Shown here: in pieces, positions 1 through 7,624 of the stretch
Position numbering within the stretch: position 1 is the first letter of the stretch
How the letters are laid out: each line of letters starts with the position of its first letter
Origin: Bacteroidia bacterium
GTDB lineage: Bacteria; Bacteroidota; Bacteroidia; Bacteroidales; F082
Assembly: GCA_021287165.1 (NCBI GenBank)
Contig: JAJTAY010000018.1
Coordinates: 1 to 64,000, forward strand
DNA: 64,000 nucleotides
Direction of reading: 5' to 3'
The notes under the pieces: model-generated
Seen by the model: the letters and a program-made list of their open reading frames with translations, nothing else
Told to the model about the DNA's origin: nothing
The model's database searches: none
Program-made: the position numbers and the translations under genes

Positions 1-162
1 GGACTGTCCACCGGCAGAAAGTTGATAGAAGCACTGCACTTAAGGTTTAAGTCAAAGTCTGCTCGAAGTCGAGTAGTGGACAGTCCACCGATGATTTTAC
101 AATGTGTCGTGATTGTGCTGTCGTCTAACATTGCTGGTAACTCGTTTATAGATCTAACTTTT

Positions 163-199
163 TCAGACCTATACATCCAATGTTAGTGTATAGGTCTGA
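163..199. repeat. 12-bp perfect inverted repeat (hairpin)
   Basis: TCAGACCTATAC at 163-174 is exactly complementary to GTATAGGTCTGA at 188-199, with a 13-base spacer. No T-run follows on either strand, so it is not an obvious intrinsic terminator. There is no gene on either side close enough to assign a role. Confidence 0.6.
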
Positions 200-453
200 C
201 GAAAATCAAACCATCGAGTTGAGTTTCTCGGTTTTGTTCCATCCAGATTACCCCCAATTAGTTGACATCTAATTCCTGACTAAAGTTAAAAAGTCTAAAA
301 ATAAGATTTACGCCCAAAAATGACAAAATCGCAAAAATTTTTCACAAACTTTTAATATACGACCATTCAATACATTAAATCCCCAGTCCAAAAACAAAGC
401 CCGCTAAATTACCCCTTACCCCACGACAAAACATGTCGCTCCCCTCCCAACCC

Positions 454-488
454 CACTCACCACTCACCATTCACCATTCACCACTCAC
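454..488. repeat. Heptameric tandem repeat (CAYTCAC)x5
   Basis: Five consecutive 7-base units read CACTCAC, CACTCAC, CATTCAC, CATTCAC, CACTCAC. It is a short variable-unit minisatellite in the non-coding region downstream of truA. There are no spacers, so it is not a CRISPR. Confidence 0.8.
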
Positions 489-586
489 CAACCCCAAACA
501 ACTTGGCTCTTTTTCCTTCTTACTTAGCTCTTAGCCATCCTTCCACCAACTACTCCCGTTATCCGATACCCTTAACAAACTCTTTA

Positions 587-1348
587 TCAACCTCTGGCAA
601 ATACCTCCACCGGATATACCACCTCCTCCAGAAACAATCCGTTTGCAGGTGCTGAGAGGCCTGCCCTGCCGCGGTCGCGGGCCTCGACGATGTCTTTGAA
701 TTGCTTAAAAGTGTGGCGGCACCGCCCTGCTTCGATAAGCGTACCCACAATGGCCCGCACCATATTGCGCAGGAAACGGTCGGCCGTTATGGAGAAAACA
801 AGGCCATGGTTTGTTTGCTGCCAATGTGCATGGGTGAGCCTGCAGATATTGGTTTTGGCCGCTGAATGCAGTTTGCTGAAACTCGTAAAATCCTCCACTT
901 CCAAAAGGTAATCTGCACATTGCTGCATCAGGTGCAGATCGAGATGGCCGTATACATACCAGGCATATTGCCTGCCGAAAGGCAGCTTTTGGGTGTTGAT
1001 GTAATACCTGTAAGTCCTGCTGATAGCATCAAAACGGGCATTGGCATCGGGCTTGACTTCAAACAGGTCGAAAAGCACGATGTCGGCCGGCAGAAAGTGG
1101 TTCAGGGCATTGAGGAGTTCGGGCTTTTCTTCGGGCTGGACAGCTTTTTCAAGGTCGAAATGGGCGTAATAGTTCCTCGCATGTACACCGGTATCGGTGC
1201 GCCCGCAACCGGTGAGTTTGATGGGAGCAGAAAGCTTCAGACTCAGGCATTTTTCAACCTCAGTCTGAACACTGCGGGCGTTGTCCTGACTCTGCCAGCC
1301 GTGATAAGCAGTACCGTCGTAGGCCAGATGTACAAAATAGCGAGGCAA
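587..1348 (-). CDS. truA: tRNA pseudouridine(38-40) synthase TruA
   Basis: TruA isomerises uridines 38-40 in the tRNA anticodon stem to pseudouridine. The protein (253 residues with this start) has the family N-terminus RYFVHLAYDGTAYHGWQ and the catalytic motif GCGRTDTGVHA, whose first Asp is the nucleophile. It also carries SRTYRYYI and FTSFSKLHS, and a C-terminal FLRNMVRAIVGTLIEAGR segment. The length matches the usual 245-270. The start chosen is TTG at 1348, giving LPRYFVHLAY. The reading frame stays open upstream to a distant ATG, but a -7 promoter box (TATCTTTG) lies 16 bases before the TTG, so the longer form would begin upstream of its own promoter. It is divergent from the transporter gene. 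Identity is firm; the start is an inference. Confidence 0.95.
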   Translation of the reverse strand: MPRYFVHLAYDGTAYHGWQSQDNARSVQTEVEKCLSLKLSAPIKLTGCGRTDTGVHARNYYAHFDLEKAVQPEEKPELLNALNHFLPADIVLFDLFEVKPDANARFDAISRTYRYYINTQKLPFGRQYAWYVYGHLDLHLMQQCADYLLEVEDFTSFSKLHSAAKTNICRLTHAHWQQTNHGLVFSITADRFLRNMVRAIVGTLIEAGRCRHTFKQFKDIVEARDRGRAGLSAPANGLFLEEVVYPVEVFARG

Positions 1349-1364
1349 ATTGATGATTTTGTTG

Positions 1365-1372
1365 CAAAGATA
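1365..1372 (-). promoter_or_regulatory. -7 promoter box TATCTTTG of truA
   Basis: It matches the Bacteroidota TAnnTTTG consensus exactly and sits 16 bases upstream of the TTG codon proposed as the truA start. It supports that short start. Confidence 0.6.
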
Positions 1373-1483
1373 GGTTTTAGCGTTTGGGGTTTGTTGTTTA
1401 GAGTTGGGGAATCGTTGTGAATAATGGCGTTTATGTCTGGTCATTTTATGCCAATTCAGTACCTTTAACGCAAAATTCTCAGC

Positions 1484-2251
1484 ATGGATCATCTGCTCGC
1501 CATTCTGTTGCATGCCGGTCATCATGGCACCCAACTACACGTTCATCCATTTGTCATCGGTTTGATTGCCAGCATATTGCATGTAGTATCCGGGCCTGAT
1601 CATCTGGCTGCCGTTACGCCTCTGGCCATCGCCAATAAAATGAAAGCCTGGATCACCGGTCTTGGCTGGGGTCTGGGTCATACGGCAGGGATGCTGCTCA
1701 TTGGCTTGCTTTTCTACCTATTCAGGTCGTACATTCCTGTCGAAACAATTTCGAACTACAGTGAAGCCATCGTAGGCTTTATGCTTATCGGTATTGGTCT
1801 ATGGGCTTTCAGGAGAATTTTTGGCAGCAAGCCCCATGTGCACAGTCACCCGCACAGCCATACCGACGATGAGGGCAAGGTGTTTACCCATGTGCACGAT
1901 CACGCTCATGAAGGCATCAATGTCCATGCACACACCCATACTGTAAGGCAGGAACATTCCTTCTTTCCTGCTTTCATGATAGGCACTGTACACGGCTTTG
2001 CCGGCATCTCGCATCTGCTGGGCGTGTTGCCCACACTGGCCTTCCCCAGCAATACCGACTCAGCTTACTATCTGATTGCCTTTGGGTTAGGCACCATCAT
2101 CGCCATGGTCACCTTTAGCTTCCTTCTGGGCTATGTTTCGCATCACAGCAACGAACGGTTTAAACCATCCGTATTCAAAGGCATTCAGATTGCAGGCGCA
2201 TTACTTTCGGTTGTGGTTGGATTTTTCTGGCTGGGAATGATGTGGTTATGA
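1484..2251 (+). CDS. NicO/UreH-like nickel/cobalt-type membrane transporter
   Basis: A 255-residue integral membrane protein with about six hydrophobic segments. The first membrane helix carries HVVSGPDHLAAVTPLA, resembling the HX4DH metal-binding signature of NiCoT/UreH transporters but with five residues between His and Asp. A cytosolic or periplasmic loop around residues 115-155 is rich in histidine (HVHSHPHSHTDDEG, HVHDHAHEG, HAHTHT), typical of metal buffering. A second HGFAGISHLLGVLP motif opens the C-terminal half. It heads a three-gene run in which each stop overlaps the next start by ATGA. Nickel uptake would suit the [NiFe] hydrogenase genes at the other end of the window, but that link is inference. 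The substrate could equally be another divalent metal. Confidence 0.75.
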   Translation: MDHLLAILLHAGHHGTQLHVHPFVIGLIASILHVVSGPDHLAAVTPLAIANKMKAWITGLGWGLGHTAGMLLIGLLFYLFRSYIPVETISNYSEAIVGFMLIGIGLWAFRRIFGSKPHVHSHPHSHTDDEGKVFTHVHDHAHEGINVHAHTHTVRQEHSFFPAFMIGTVHGFAGISHLLGVLPTLAFPSNTDSAYYLIAFGLGTIIAMVTFSFLLGYVSHHSNERFKPSVFKGIQIAGALLSVVVGFFWLGMMWL

Positions 2252-2997
2252 AAAGAATACCGCTGGTTGCTGTTCTTTTTCTGCTGACCACACATTTAGT
2301 ACAAGCGCAGCGGGGAACGGTCTGGGCCGGTCTTACCGGCGGTTACCTGAACGGCGACATCGCCAACTCCAGCCTTTTGTCGGATTTTGTTGACAAGCCG
2401 GGCTTTCAGTCCGGAGCTTTGGTGCGGTACGGCCTGAGCGATGAGTTTTCGATACAACTGGAACTGCTGTACGAGCAACGCAATTTCGCTACCAATACCA
2501 ATCTTATGGGACTGCGCCCCGGCACCGATTTCAGGCAGGTTTGCTGGGACTGCTATTTTCGCAGCAATGTAGCATACAAATCAGATTTCATTCTTTTGCC
2601 ATTTTCAGGCAATTATGAGATGCGACGCAAACGCTTTGTGGTGCATGCTCAGGCGGGTTTGTTTTACGCTTTGCTCATGGCCAACTACCTCGATGGTTTC
2701 GAGGAACTTTACCTCGACCCGGCTGGGATGTCCAGCATCACCAACCCCTATATGGAGCCCGGCCTTTACCGCACAGTTTTCAGCGGATTGAGCACCAACG
2801 TCATCAACACCTACGATGCCGGTTTTCTTCTGGGCGTTGGACTGTCGTATGCCATATCCGAAAAAACAGAGCTGATGCTGGGAGGCCGCACGCAAATAGG
2901 CTTTGCAGGGATATATGAGAACCCCAACATGCCTGTGGTGAACTATAAAGGCTATGTATTTCGGTTTGGGCTGCTCAGAAAAATTTATCAGCGATGA
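2248..2997 (+). CDS. Outer-membrane beta-barrel protein (PorT-like)
   Basis: A 249-residue protein with a signal peptide (MKRIPLVAVLFLLTTHLVQA, cleaved before QR). It continues with alternating aromatic/polar strands such as FSIQLELLYEQRNF and YVFRFGLLRKIY at the C-terminus, the pattern of a small Bacteroidota outer-membrane barrel. The start is the ATG overlapping the upstream TGA (ATGA). A GTG two codons earlier is less likely, because the ATG gives a standard signal peptide. Its position between a metal transporter and rex suggests co-expression. No specific function can be assigned. Confidence 0.7.
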   Translation: MKRIPLVAVLFLLTTHLVQAQRGTVWAGLTGGYLNGDIANSSLLSDFVDKPGFQSGALVRYGLSDEFSIQLELLYEQRNFATNTNLMGLRPGTDFRQVCWDCYFRSNVAYKSDFILLPFSGNYEMRRKRFVVHAQAGLFYALLMANYLDGFEELYLDPAGMSSITNPYMEPGLYRTVFSGLSTNVINTYDAGFLLGVGLSYAISEKTELMLGGRTQIGFAGIYENPNMPVVNYKGYVFRFGLLRKIYQR

Positions 2998-3617
2998 AGC
3001 AGCAGTCCATGCCGGAAAAAACGGTTGAACGGCTATTGGGCTACCGCAGGGTATTGCTTCAATACCAGTACCTTCATTACGGTTTTATTTTTTCGCACAA
3101 CCTGGCACGCTTAGCCCGCACCAGCGCCGCCAATGTACGCCGCGACCTGATGCTGCTCGGCGCCGAAGGCGATGTGCACAAAGGCTATCCCATTCAACAT
3201 TTGTTGCAGCGCATCGATGAGGTACTCGACCTCGTTCAGCAGCAAAACATGTGCTTTGTTGGCATGGGCGAACCCGGACTGGCCCTTTATGAGTCGTTTC
3301 TCGAGCCCGGCACGGGACTTGTGCTGAAAGCCCAGTTTTTCCTGGGCCGCAACGAGCACAGCCTTTCCAACGTACCGGCCTACAATATCACTGAAATGCC
3401 ACGAGTGATCCGAGAAGAAAATATCCGAATAGCGGTGCTTGCCGTGAGCCGCGAGTATGCACGCGAGATCACCACGCTCATGGTGAATGCCGGCATTGTG
3501 GGCATTCTCAACTTCACACCGGTGGCCTTGCAGGTGCCTGCTCATGTGGTGGTAGAAAATTTTGACCTCAACACCAAACTGCAGAAAATTGGCTATCTCA
3601 TCAGGAGGGCCAGATAA
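2994..3617 (+). CDS. rex: Redox-sensing transcriptional repressor Rex
   Basis: Rex represses fermentation and respiration genes when NADH is low and leaves DNA when NADH binds. The N-terminal ~80 residues form the winged helix, with the recognition segment SAANVRRDLMLLGAEG (compare VRKDL in the family). The Rossmann half starts with CFVGMGEPGLALYESF, matching the Rex GxGxxG NADH loop, and continues to ENIRIAVLAVSREYAREIT and GILNFTPVALQVP. Length is 207, or 202 if it starts at the second Met (MPEKTVERLLGYR, 3009), which fits the family better. The first ATG overlaps the stop of the beta-barrel gene. In this window the likely target physiology is the NAD-linked hydrogenase and fermentation, but no clear Rex operator was found. 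Confidence 0.93.
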   Translation: MKQQSMPEKTVERLLGYRRVLLQYQYLHYGFIFSHNLARLARTSAANVRRDLMLLGAEGDVHKGYPIQHLLQRIDEVLDLVQQQNMCFVGMGEPGLALYESFLEPGTGLVLKAQFFLGRNEHSLSNVPAYNITEMPRVIREENIRIAVLAVSREYAREITTLMVNAGIVGILNFTPVALQVPAHVVVENFDLNTKLQKIGYLIRRAR

Positions 3618-3696
3618 GGCACCAGGAAATAGAGTAGAGCGTCGGCATTGCATGGCTTGGTGTTTTTAAATGAAATAGCAATATCCTAGAAAACAA

Positions 3697-4500
3697 ATGT
3701 TGAATTACAAAATAAGCAGGTTTCCGGATTCAAGGATTGCAAGTATTGACATTTGCGAAATCGGAAAACAAAAGCATCATGTAGCCGGTTTGATCGAATT
3801 TGATGTAACGGACAGCCGGAAGAAAATCAGAGAATATAATAAGAGTCATAGTAATAAAATCTCGTTTAATGCATGGATGATCAGTGTAATTGGCCACACA
3901 TTAAAGAAACACGAAACAATCAGCTCATATCTGATCGGAAGAAACAGGCAGATTATTTTTAATGATATAAACATTTCTGTTGTCGTTGAGAAAAACATAA
4001 ACGGCACTAAAGTTCCTATTCCGCTGGTTATAGAAAAAGCAAATGAAGCATCTATAGATCTGATAACAAAGCGTATAGAAGATGCGAGAAATGCAGAATT
4101 GACCGAAAATGAAATTGTTTTTCACAGGAAAACCCAACGATTAGAAAAGCTATACTATTCTTTACCAAATTTTTTAAGGAGATATTTTTGGCGTTATATA
4201 ATGAAGCATCCAAAACTTGCCTTTAAAAAAATGGGTAATGTTGCATTTACTTCTTTAGGCGCTTCGGGGAAAGCAAATGGATGGTTTATTCCGATTTCGG
4301 TTCATCCTGTTTGTTTCGGTGTAAGCTCAATAACGAAAGCTGCTTGCGTAGTTGATAACAAAATCGATATCAGAGATATACTCAAAATGACGGTGCTGAT
4401 AGATCATGATGTCATCGATGGCGCTCCTATGGCAAGGTTTGTAAGTGATCTGACCCAAAATATTGAGACGGGATTGAACATAAAAGCCTCAGAATTATAA
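3697..4500 (+). CDS. Stand-alone 2-oxoacid dehydrogenase E2-type acyltransferase domain
   Basis: A 267-residue protein matching only the catalytic core of E2 acyltransferases, with no lipoyl or peripheral-subunit-binding domains. The N-terminal half has HVAGLIEFDVTDSRKKIREY and KISFNAWMISVIGHTLKKH, like the substrate-channel helices of E2. The C-terminus has LIDHDVIDGAPMARFVSDL, equivalent to the E2 active-site DHRxxDG with the catalytic His and Asp kept and Arg replaced by Asp. The related chloramphenicol acetyltransferase fold is possible, but the sequence is closer to E2. The gene is clearly more AT-rich than truA-rex upstream, suggesting transfer. The acyl acceptor is unknown. Confidence 0.75.
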   Translation: MLNYKISRFPDSRIASIDICEIGKQKHHVAGLIEFDVTDSRKKIREYNKSHSNKISFNAWMISVIGHTLKKHETISSYLIGRNRQIIFNDINISVVVEKNINGTKVPIPLVIEKANEASIDLITKRIEDARNAELTENEIVFHRKTQRLEKLYYSLPNFLRRYFWRYIMKHPKLAFKKMGNVAFTSLGASGKANGWFIPISVHPVCFGVSSITKAACVVDNKIDIRDILKMTVLIDHDVIDGAPMARFVSDLTQNIETGLNIKASEL

Positions 4501-4622
4501 ATCATTGAATAACAAAAGATTATAAATTTTACAGGACATTCAGTTTTTATGGATTGATGTTATAAATTAGCGTTACATTGCTATGTTTTAAAAAATGCCT
4601 TAATCAAAAATTTACAGCGCAG

Positions 4623-5869
4623 ATGAAATTCATCATAAACAAATCTTCTGTTCTACTAATAATCCTTTTTACGATATATGGTAATGTTATCAGTCAGGAT
4701 TCTTTCAATTACCAATTATCCTTAGTTCCCGTAACAATCCCGAGCCTACCGGGTTTGCACTCCTATGCTCACGCCCAGAGCAACGGCAAATGGCTCATCA
4801 TTGGAGGCCGAAAAGACGGCTTGCACGCCAGACAGCCTTTCAATGCTTTCCCGGCTTTACAAAACAATACTGATATTTACGTGGTCGATATTGCCGGAAA
4901 TCAGTATTGGACGGCCTCGGTCAATACGCTGCCTGCAACGCTAAAAGAGCAGCTCCAGTCAACGAATATGAACTTTTATCAGGACAACGATACACTTTAT
5001 ATCATAGGAGGTTATGGATTTTCGCCTACCGCCAACAATCACATCACCTTTCCGTACCTGACAGCTGTCAACGTAAGTGGTTTGATCAATGCCATCCAAA
5101 ACGCTCAACCGATTAATCCATATTTCAAACAAATACAAGACGCAAACTTTGCCGTAACCGGCGGGCACCTGAAAAAATTGAACGATAGATTTTATTTAGT
5201 TGGGGGTCACAGGTTTGATGGAAGGTATAACTCGATGGGAAATCCAACTTATACACAATCATACACCAATCAAATCAGAAAATTCTCGATCAATAATTCC
5301 GGAAATCAATTAAGTTACTCAAACTATACGACAGTTACCGACCCAGTACATCTGCGAAGACGCGACTATAACCTTGCTGCACAGGTATTTCCAGACGGTG
5401 AACTCGGGATGACCATCTTTTCAGGTGTTTTTCAACTCAATGCCGACTTGCCATTTTTATACCCTGTCGATATAAATGAAAGCGGCCACATACCCGTTAC
5501 AACCTTTAACCAATACTTAAGCAATTATCATAGCCCTGTTGCAACGCTCTACGACTCAGCCAATAACAATATGCACACCATCTTTTTCGGTGGCATGAGC
5601 CAATATTATTACCAAAATAATACGCTCGTTCAGGACGATCAGGTGCCATTTGTGAAAACTATTAGCCGGGTAAGCCGAAACGCTCAGGGCCAGCTCAACG
5701 AATACCGTATGCCTGTTGAAATGCCTTCGTTAAAGGGAGCCAGCGCCGAATTTATCCCTAACCTGGCCTTGCCTCATTATGAAAACAAGGTGTTGAAATT
5801 GAATGAAATAGATCAAACTTCGTTTATGATCGGACACATATACGGCGGCATTTCAAGTACTACAATGAA
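4623..5869 (+). pseudogene. 5' part of an IS-interrupted T9SS-exported kelch-like protein
   Basis: This is the N-terminal part of a protein split by the insertion sequence that follows. It begins with a signal peptide (KFIINKSSVLLIILFTIYG) and contains kelch-type beta-propeller repeats ending in a double-Gly turn: WLIIGGRKDG, LYIIGGYGF, FYLVGGHRFDG, IFFGGMS. The frame now reads nine codons into the IS and stops at 5900. Joining 5861 to 7139 restores one uninterrupted frame of 539 residues whose end is a T9SS sorting domain. The surviving N-terminal product could still be exported by Sec but would lack the outer-membrane sorting signal. The ATG at 4623 is chosen because it gives a normal signal peptide. 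Confidence 0.85.
5862..5869. repeat. Target-site duplication, left copy
   Basis: ACAATGAA immediately precedes the left terminal repeat of the ISL3 element and is identical to 7139-7146. Confidence 0.9.
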
Positions 5870-5897
5870 GGCTCTTGGCCGATTATTGTGGGTCGGT

Positions 5898-5905
5898 TAA
5901 CTTTG
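5898..5905 (+). promoter_or_regulatory. -7 box TAACTTTG of the transposase
   Basis: An exact TAnnTTTG match only four bases before the transposase ATG, with a TTG (-33) 20 bases upstream in the terminal repeat. The transcript would be leaderless or nearly so. The box's TAA also ends the truncated host reading frame. Confidence 0.6.
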
Positions 5906-5909
5906 TGAC

Positions 5910-7124
5910 ATGAAGATGGAAGATTTATTCAAGATTGCTTTAGGCCTTCAGCATCCATGGCTGATTGATCGGATCGAACTGACGCATGAAGAAGATAACA
6001 AGGAATTGCATATTTACCTAAGACATGAGAGAGGGGCTCAGTTTCAGATAAATGGTAAGCATTATTCCGTGTATGACCATCAGGAGCGTGTCTGGCGCCA
6101 TTTGAATTTTTTTGAGCACAGGTGTTATTTGCATGCAAAGGTTCCAAGAGTAAAAACAGAGAAGGGTCAGGTATTACAGGTGGATGTTCCATGGGCAAAG
6201 CCTGGCAGCTCATTTACCTTATTGTTTGAGGCTTACACAGCCTTGCTGATAAAAGGTGGCATGTCGGTAAGCAAAGCAGGCACATACGTTGGAATTCATG
6301 GAAAACGAGTTTGGACGATAATTCGCAACATGACAAGTAGTGCCCTGTCATCACAGCCCTTGGAAGAAGTGGAGCATCTTGGGGTTGATGAAACCAGCAG
6401 CAAGAAAGGGCACCAGTATTTTACTGTCCTTACGGATGTAAAAAGGCGTAAGGTGGTAGGCGTTGGCATTGGAAAAGATCAGTCAGGTTTTGACGATGCA
6501 ATGCTGGATTTAGAGGTTCGAGGAGCAGACAAAAACAAGGTAAAGGTGGTTACACTGGATATGTCGCCTGCTTACATCGCTGCTGTTGACAGACATATGC
6601 CAGATGCGGCGATAGTATTTGATCGTTTTCATCTGGAACAAGGCATGAACAAGGTGGTTGACCAGGTAAGGAGAACTGAGGCCAAGAAGTATAAGCAGTT
6701 GAAAAAGAGCAGATATCTGTGGCTCAGAAATAATAATAGCCTTGGGCAAAAACAACGTAAAGACATCGACTTTCTCAGTCAGGCATACCCCACATTAGGT
6801 GAAGTTTATCGACTAAAGGAGTTGTTTAAGCAGGTACTCAATGATGCCAGCATAAGTTCGAAACTCAAGCCCATTAACGATTGGATAAAGCTGGCCTGGA
6901 AATCAAAAATCGATCAGGTAAGAGCATTCGTAAGAACCCTTCATACACATTGGTATGGCATCAAAACATACTTCAAGTTCCGTGTAACAAATGCATACCC
7001 GGAAAGAGTTAACCTCAAAATCCAAGAAATAAAGCGTGTTGCCAAAGGATATCGAAATCCAAGAAACTTTATACTGATGATTTACTTCCACCTCGGTGAA
7101 CTCGATTTGGGGCTACCCACATAA
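5910..7124 (+). CDS. ISL3-family DDE transposase
   Basis: A 404-residue transposase that catalyses cut-and-paste movement of the surrounding element. The catalytic core is visible: HLGVDETSSKKGHQY (first Asp), VVTLDMSPAYIAAV (second Asp), VFDRFHLEQGMNKVVDQVRR between, and TNAYPERVNLKIQEIKR with the Glu, followed by KGYRNPRNF. This is the ISL3 signature order. The N-terminal ~130 residues are the DNA-binding part, ending in a helix-turn-helix-like KAGTYVGIHGKRVWTII. Length is normal and no frameshift is seen, so it is probably active. ATG at 5910 follows a -7 box closely; a second ATG two codons later is possible. Confidence 0.95.
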   Translation: MKMEDLFKIALGLQHPWLIDRIELTHEEDNKELHIYLRHERGAQFQINGKHYSVYDHQERVWRHLNFFEHRCYLHAKVPRVKTEKGQVLQVDVPWAKPGSSFTLLFEAYTALLIKGGMSVSKAGTYVGIHGKRVWTIIRNMTSSALSSQPLEEVEHLGVDETSSKKGHQYFTVLTDVKRRKVVGVGIGKDQSGFDDAMLDLEVRGADKNKVKVVTLDMSPAYIAAVDRHMPDAAIVFDRFHLEQGMNKVVDQVRRTEAKKYKQLKKSRYLWLRNNNSLGQKQRKDIDFLSQAYPTLGEVYRLKELFKQVLNDASISSKLKPINDWIKLAWKSKIDQVRAFVRTLHTHWYGIKTYFKFRVTNAYPERVNLKIQEIKRVAKGYRNPRNFILMIYFHLGELDLGLPT

Positions 7125-7138
7125 AACGGCTAAGAACC

Positions 7139-7146
7139 ACAATGAA
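7139..7146. repeat. Target-site duplication, right copy
   Basis: ACAATGAA immediately follows the right terminal repeat of the ISL3 element and is identical to 5862-5869. It supplies the Thr-Met-Asn codons that restart the interrupted reading frame. Confidence 0.9.
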
Positions 7147-7519
7147 TCCTTTCTCCAATAACCAAACCACTGCAACCCAGGCTGACCCTTCAATTTACGA
7201 AGTGTGGTTATCAAAAACGATGGTAGGCGCAACAGAATTTCCGGTGAACGGAAAAAATCCTTTCGACGTGGAATTTTTTCCAAATCCTTTTGAGCGAACA
7301 ATTAACATGAAATTTACGCTTGACAAATCCACCGAGCTTGCCTATATCATTACCAACAGTCTGGGCCAGATTATCGAAAAAACCCCGAACAAGCGGTTTG
7401 AAGCGGGCACGCATCAGCTGAAAACCAACATTGTAGCAGAAAAATCGGCTGATAAGGTGATCGTTACGGTTGTCTTTGACAACAAATATTATTTCACAAA
7501 GAATCTTGTAAGGAAATAA
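7139..7519 (+). pseudogene. 3' part of the interrupted gene: T9SS type A sorting domain
   Basis: This fragment continues the interrupted kelch-like protein in the same frame across the target duplication (Thr-Met-Asn-Pro-Phe). Its last ~85 residues form a Por secretion system C-terminal sorting domain: FDVEFFPNPFERTINMKF, an ITNSLGQII turn, then VIVTVVFDNKYYFTKNLVRK. That domain directs cargo through the T9SS and to the cell surface. An ATG lies within the duplication, but the piece has no signal peptide and cannot work alone. It has not accumulated stop codons, supporting a recent disruption. Confidence 0.88.
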
Positions 7520-7544
7520 AAACTAGCAAAAAACATTTTCCATG

Positions 7545-7552
7545 TAATTTTG
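7545..7552 (+). promoter_or_regulatory. -7 box TAATTTTG upstream of the PD-(D/E)XK-like gene
   Basis: An exact TAnnTTTG match 72 bases before the chosen ATG. Its TTG could be mistaken for a start codon in the same frame (7550), which argues against that longer start. Confidence 0.5.
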
Positions 7553-7624
7553 TGTAAAACAACCCATATTCAGAAGAATACTAAGCATTTAATCAAAAAA
7601 ATCATCCCCCAAAAACTTCATGTT

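Larger units (their letters stand above)
1..586. other. Non-coding left edge with short repeats
   Basis: No convincing gene is visible before truA. The stretch holds a near-identical 13-mer at 1-13 and 78-90 (GGACTGTCCACCG / GGACAGTCCACCG), which also makes 1-11 and 76-86 an inverted pair. A 12-bp perfect hairpin lies at 163-199, and an AT-rich run at 290-420. Five copies of a heptamer CAYTCAC lie at 454-488. The first 90 bases could be the end of a mobile element that continues outside the window, but no transposase is visible. Confidence 0.6.
5870..7138 (+). mobile_element. ISL3-family insertion sequence, 1269 bp, intact
   Basis: The element is bounded by 24-bp imperfect terminal inverted repeats, 5870-5893 and 7115-7138, with 19 of 24 positions matching. 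It is flanked by a perfect 8-bp direct repeat ACAATGAA (5862-5869 and 7139-7146). An 8-bp target duplication and a single ~400-residue DDE transposase are the hallmarks of ISL3. The transposase promoter starts in the left repeat (TTG at 5875-5877, 20-base spacer, TAACTTTG), and its stop codon lies inside the right repeat. The perfect duplication and undamaged frames imply a recent insertion. Confidence 0.93.

Noticed and set aside
454..488. Short repeats that might suggest a CRISPR
   Set aside because: The units are 7 bases, directly abutting and without spacers; there are no cas genes in the window.
7142..7519. An independent small secreted protein with a T9SS domain
   Set aside because: It has no signal peptide, its ATG is part of the IS target duplication, and it continues the frame of the upstream fragment.
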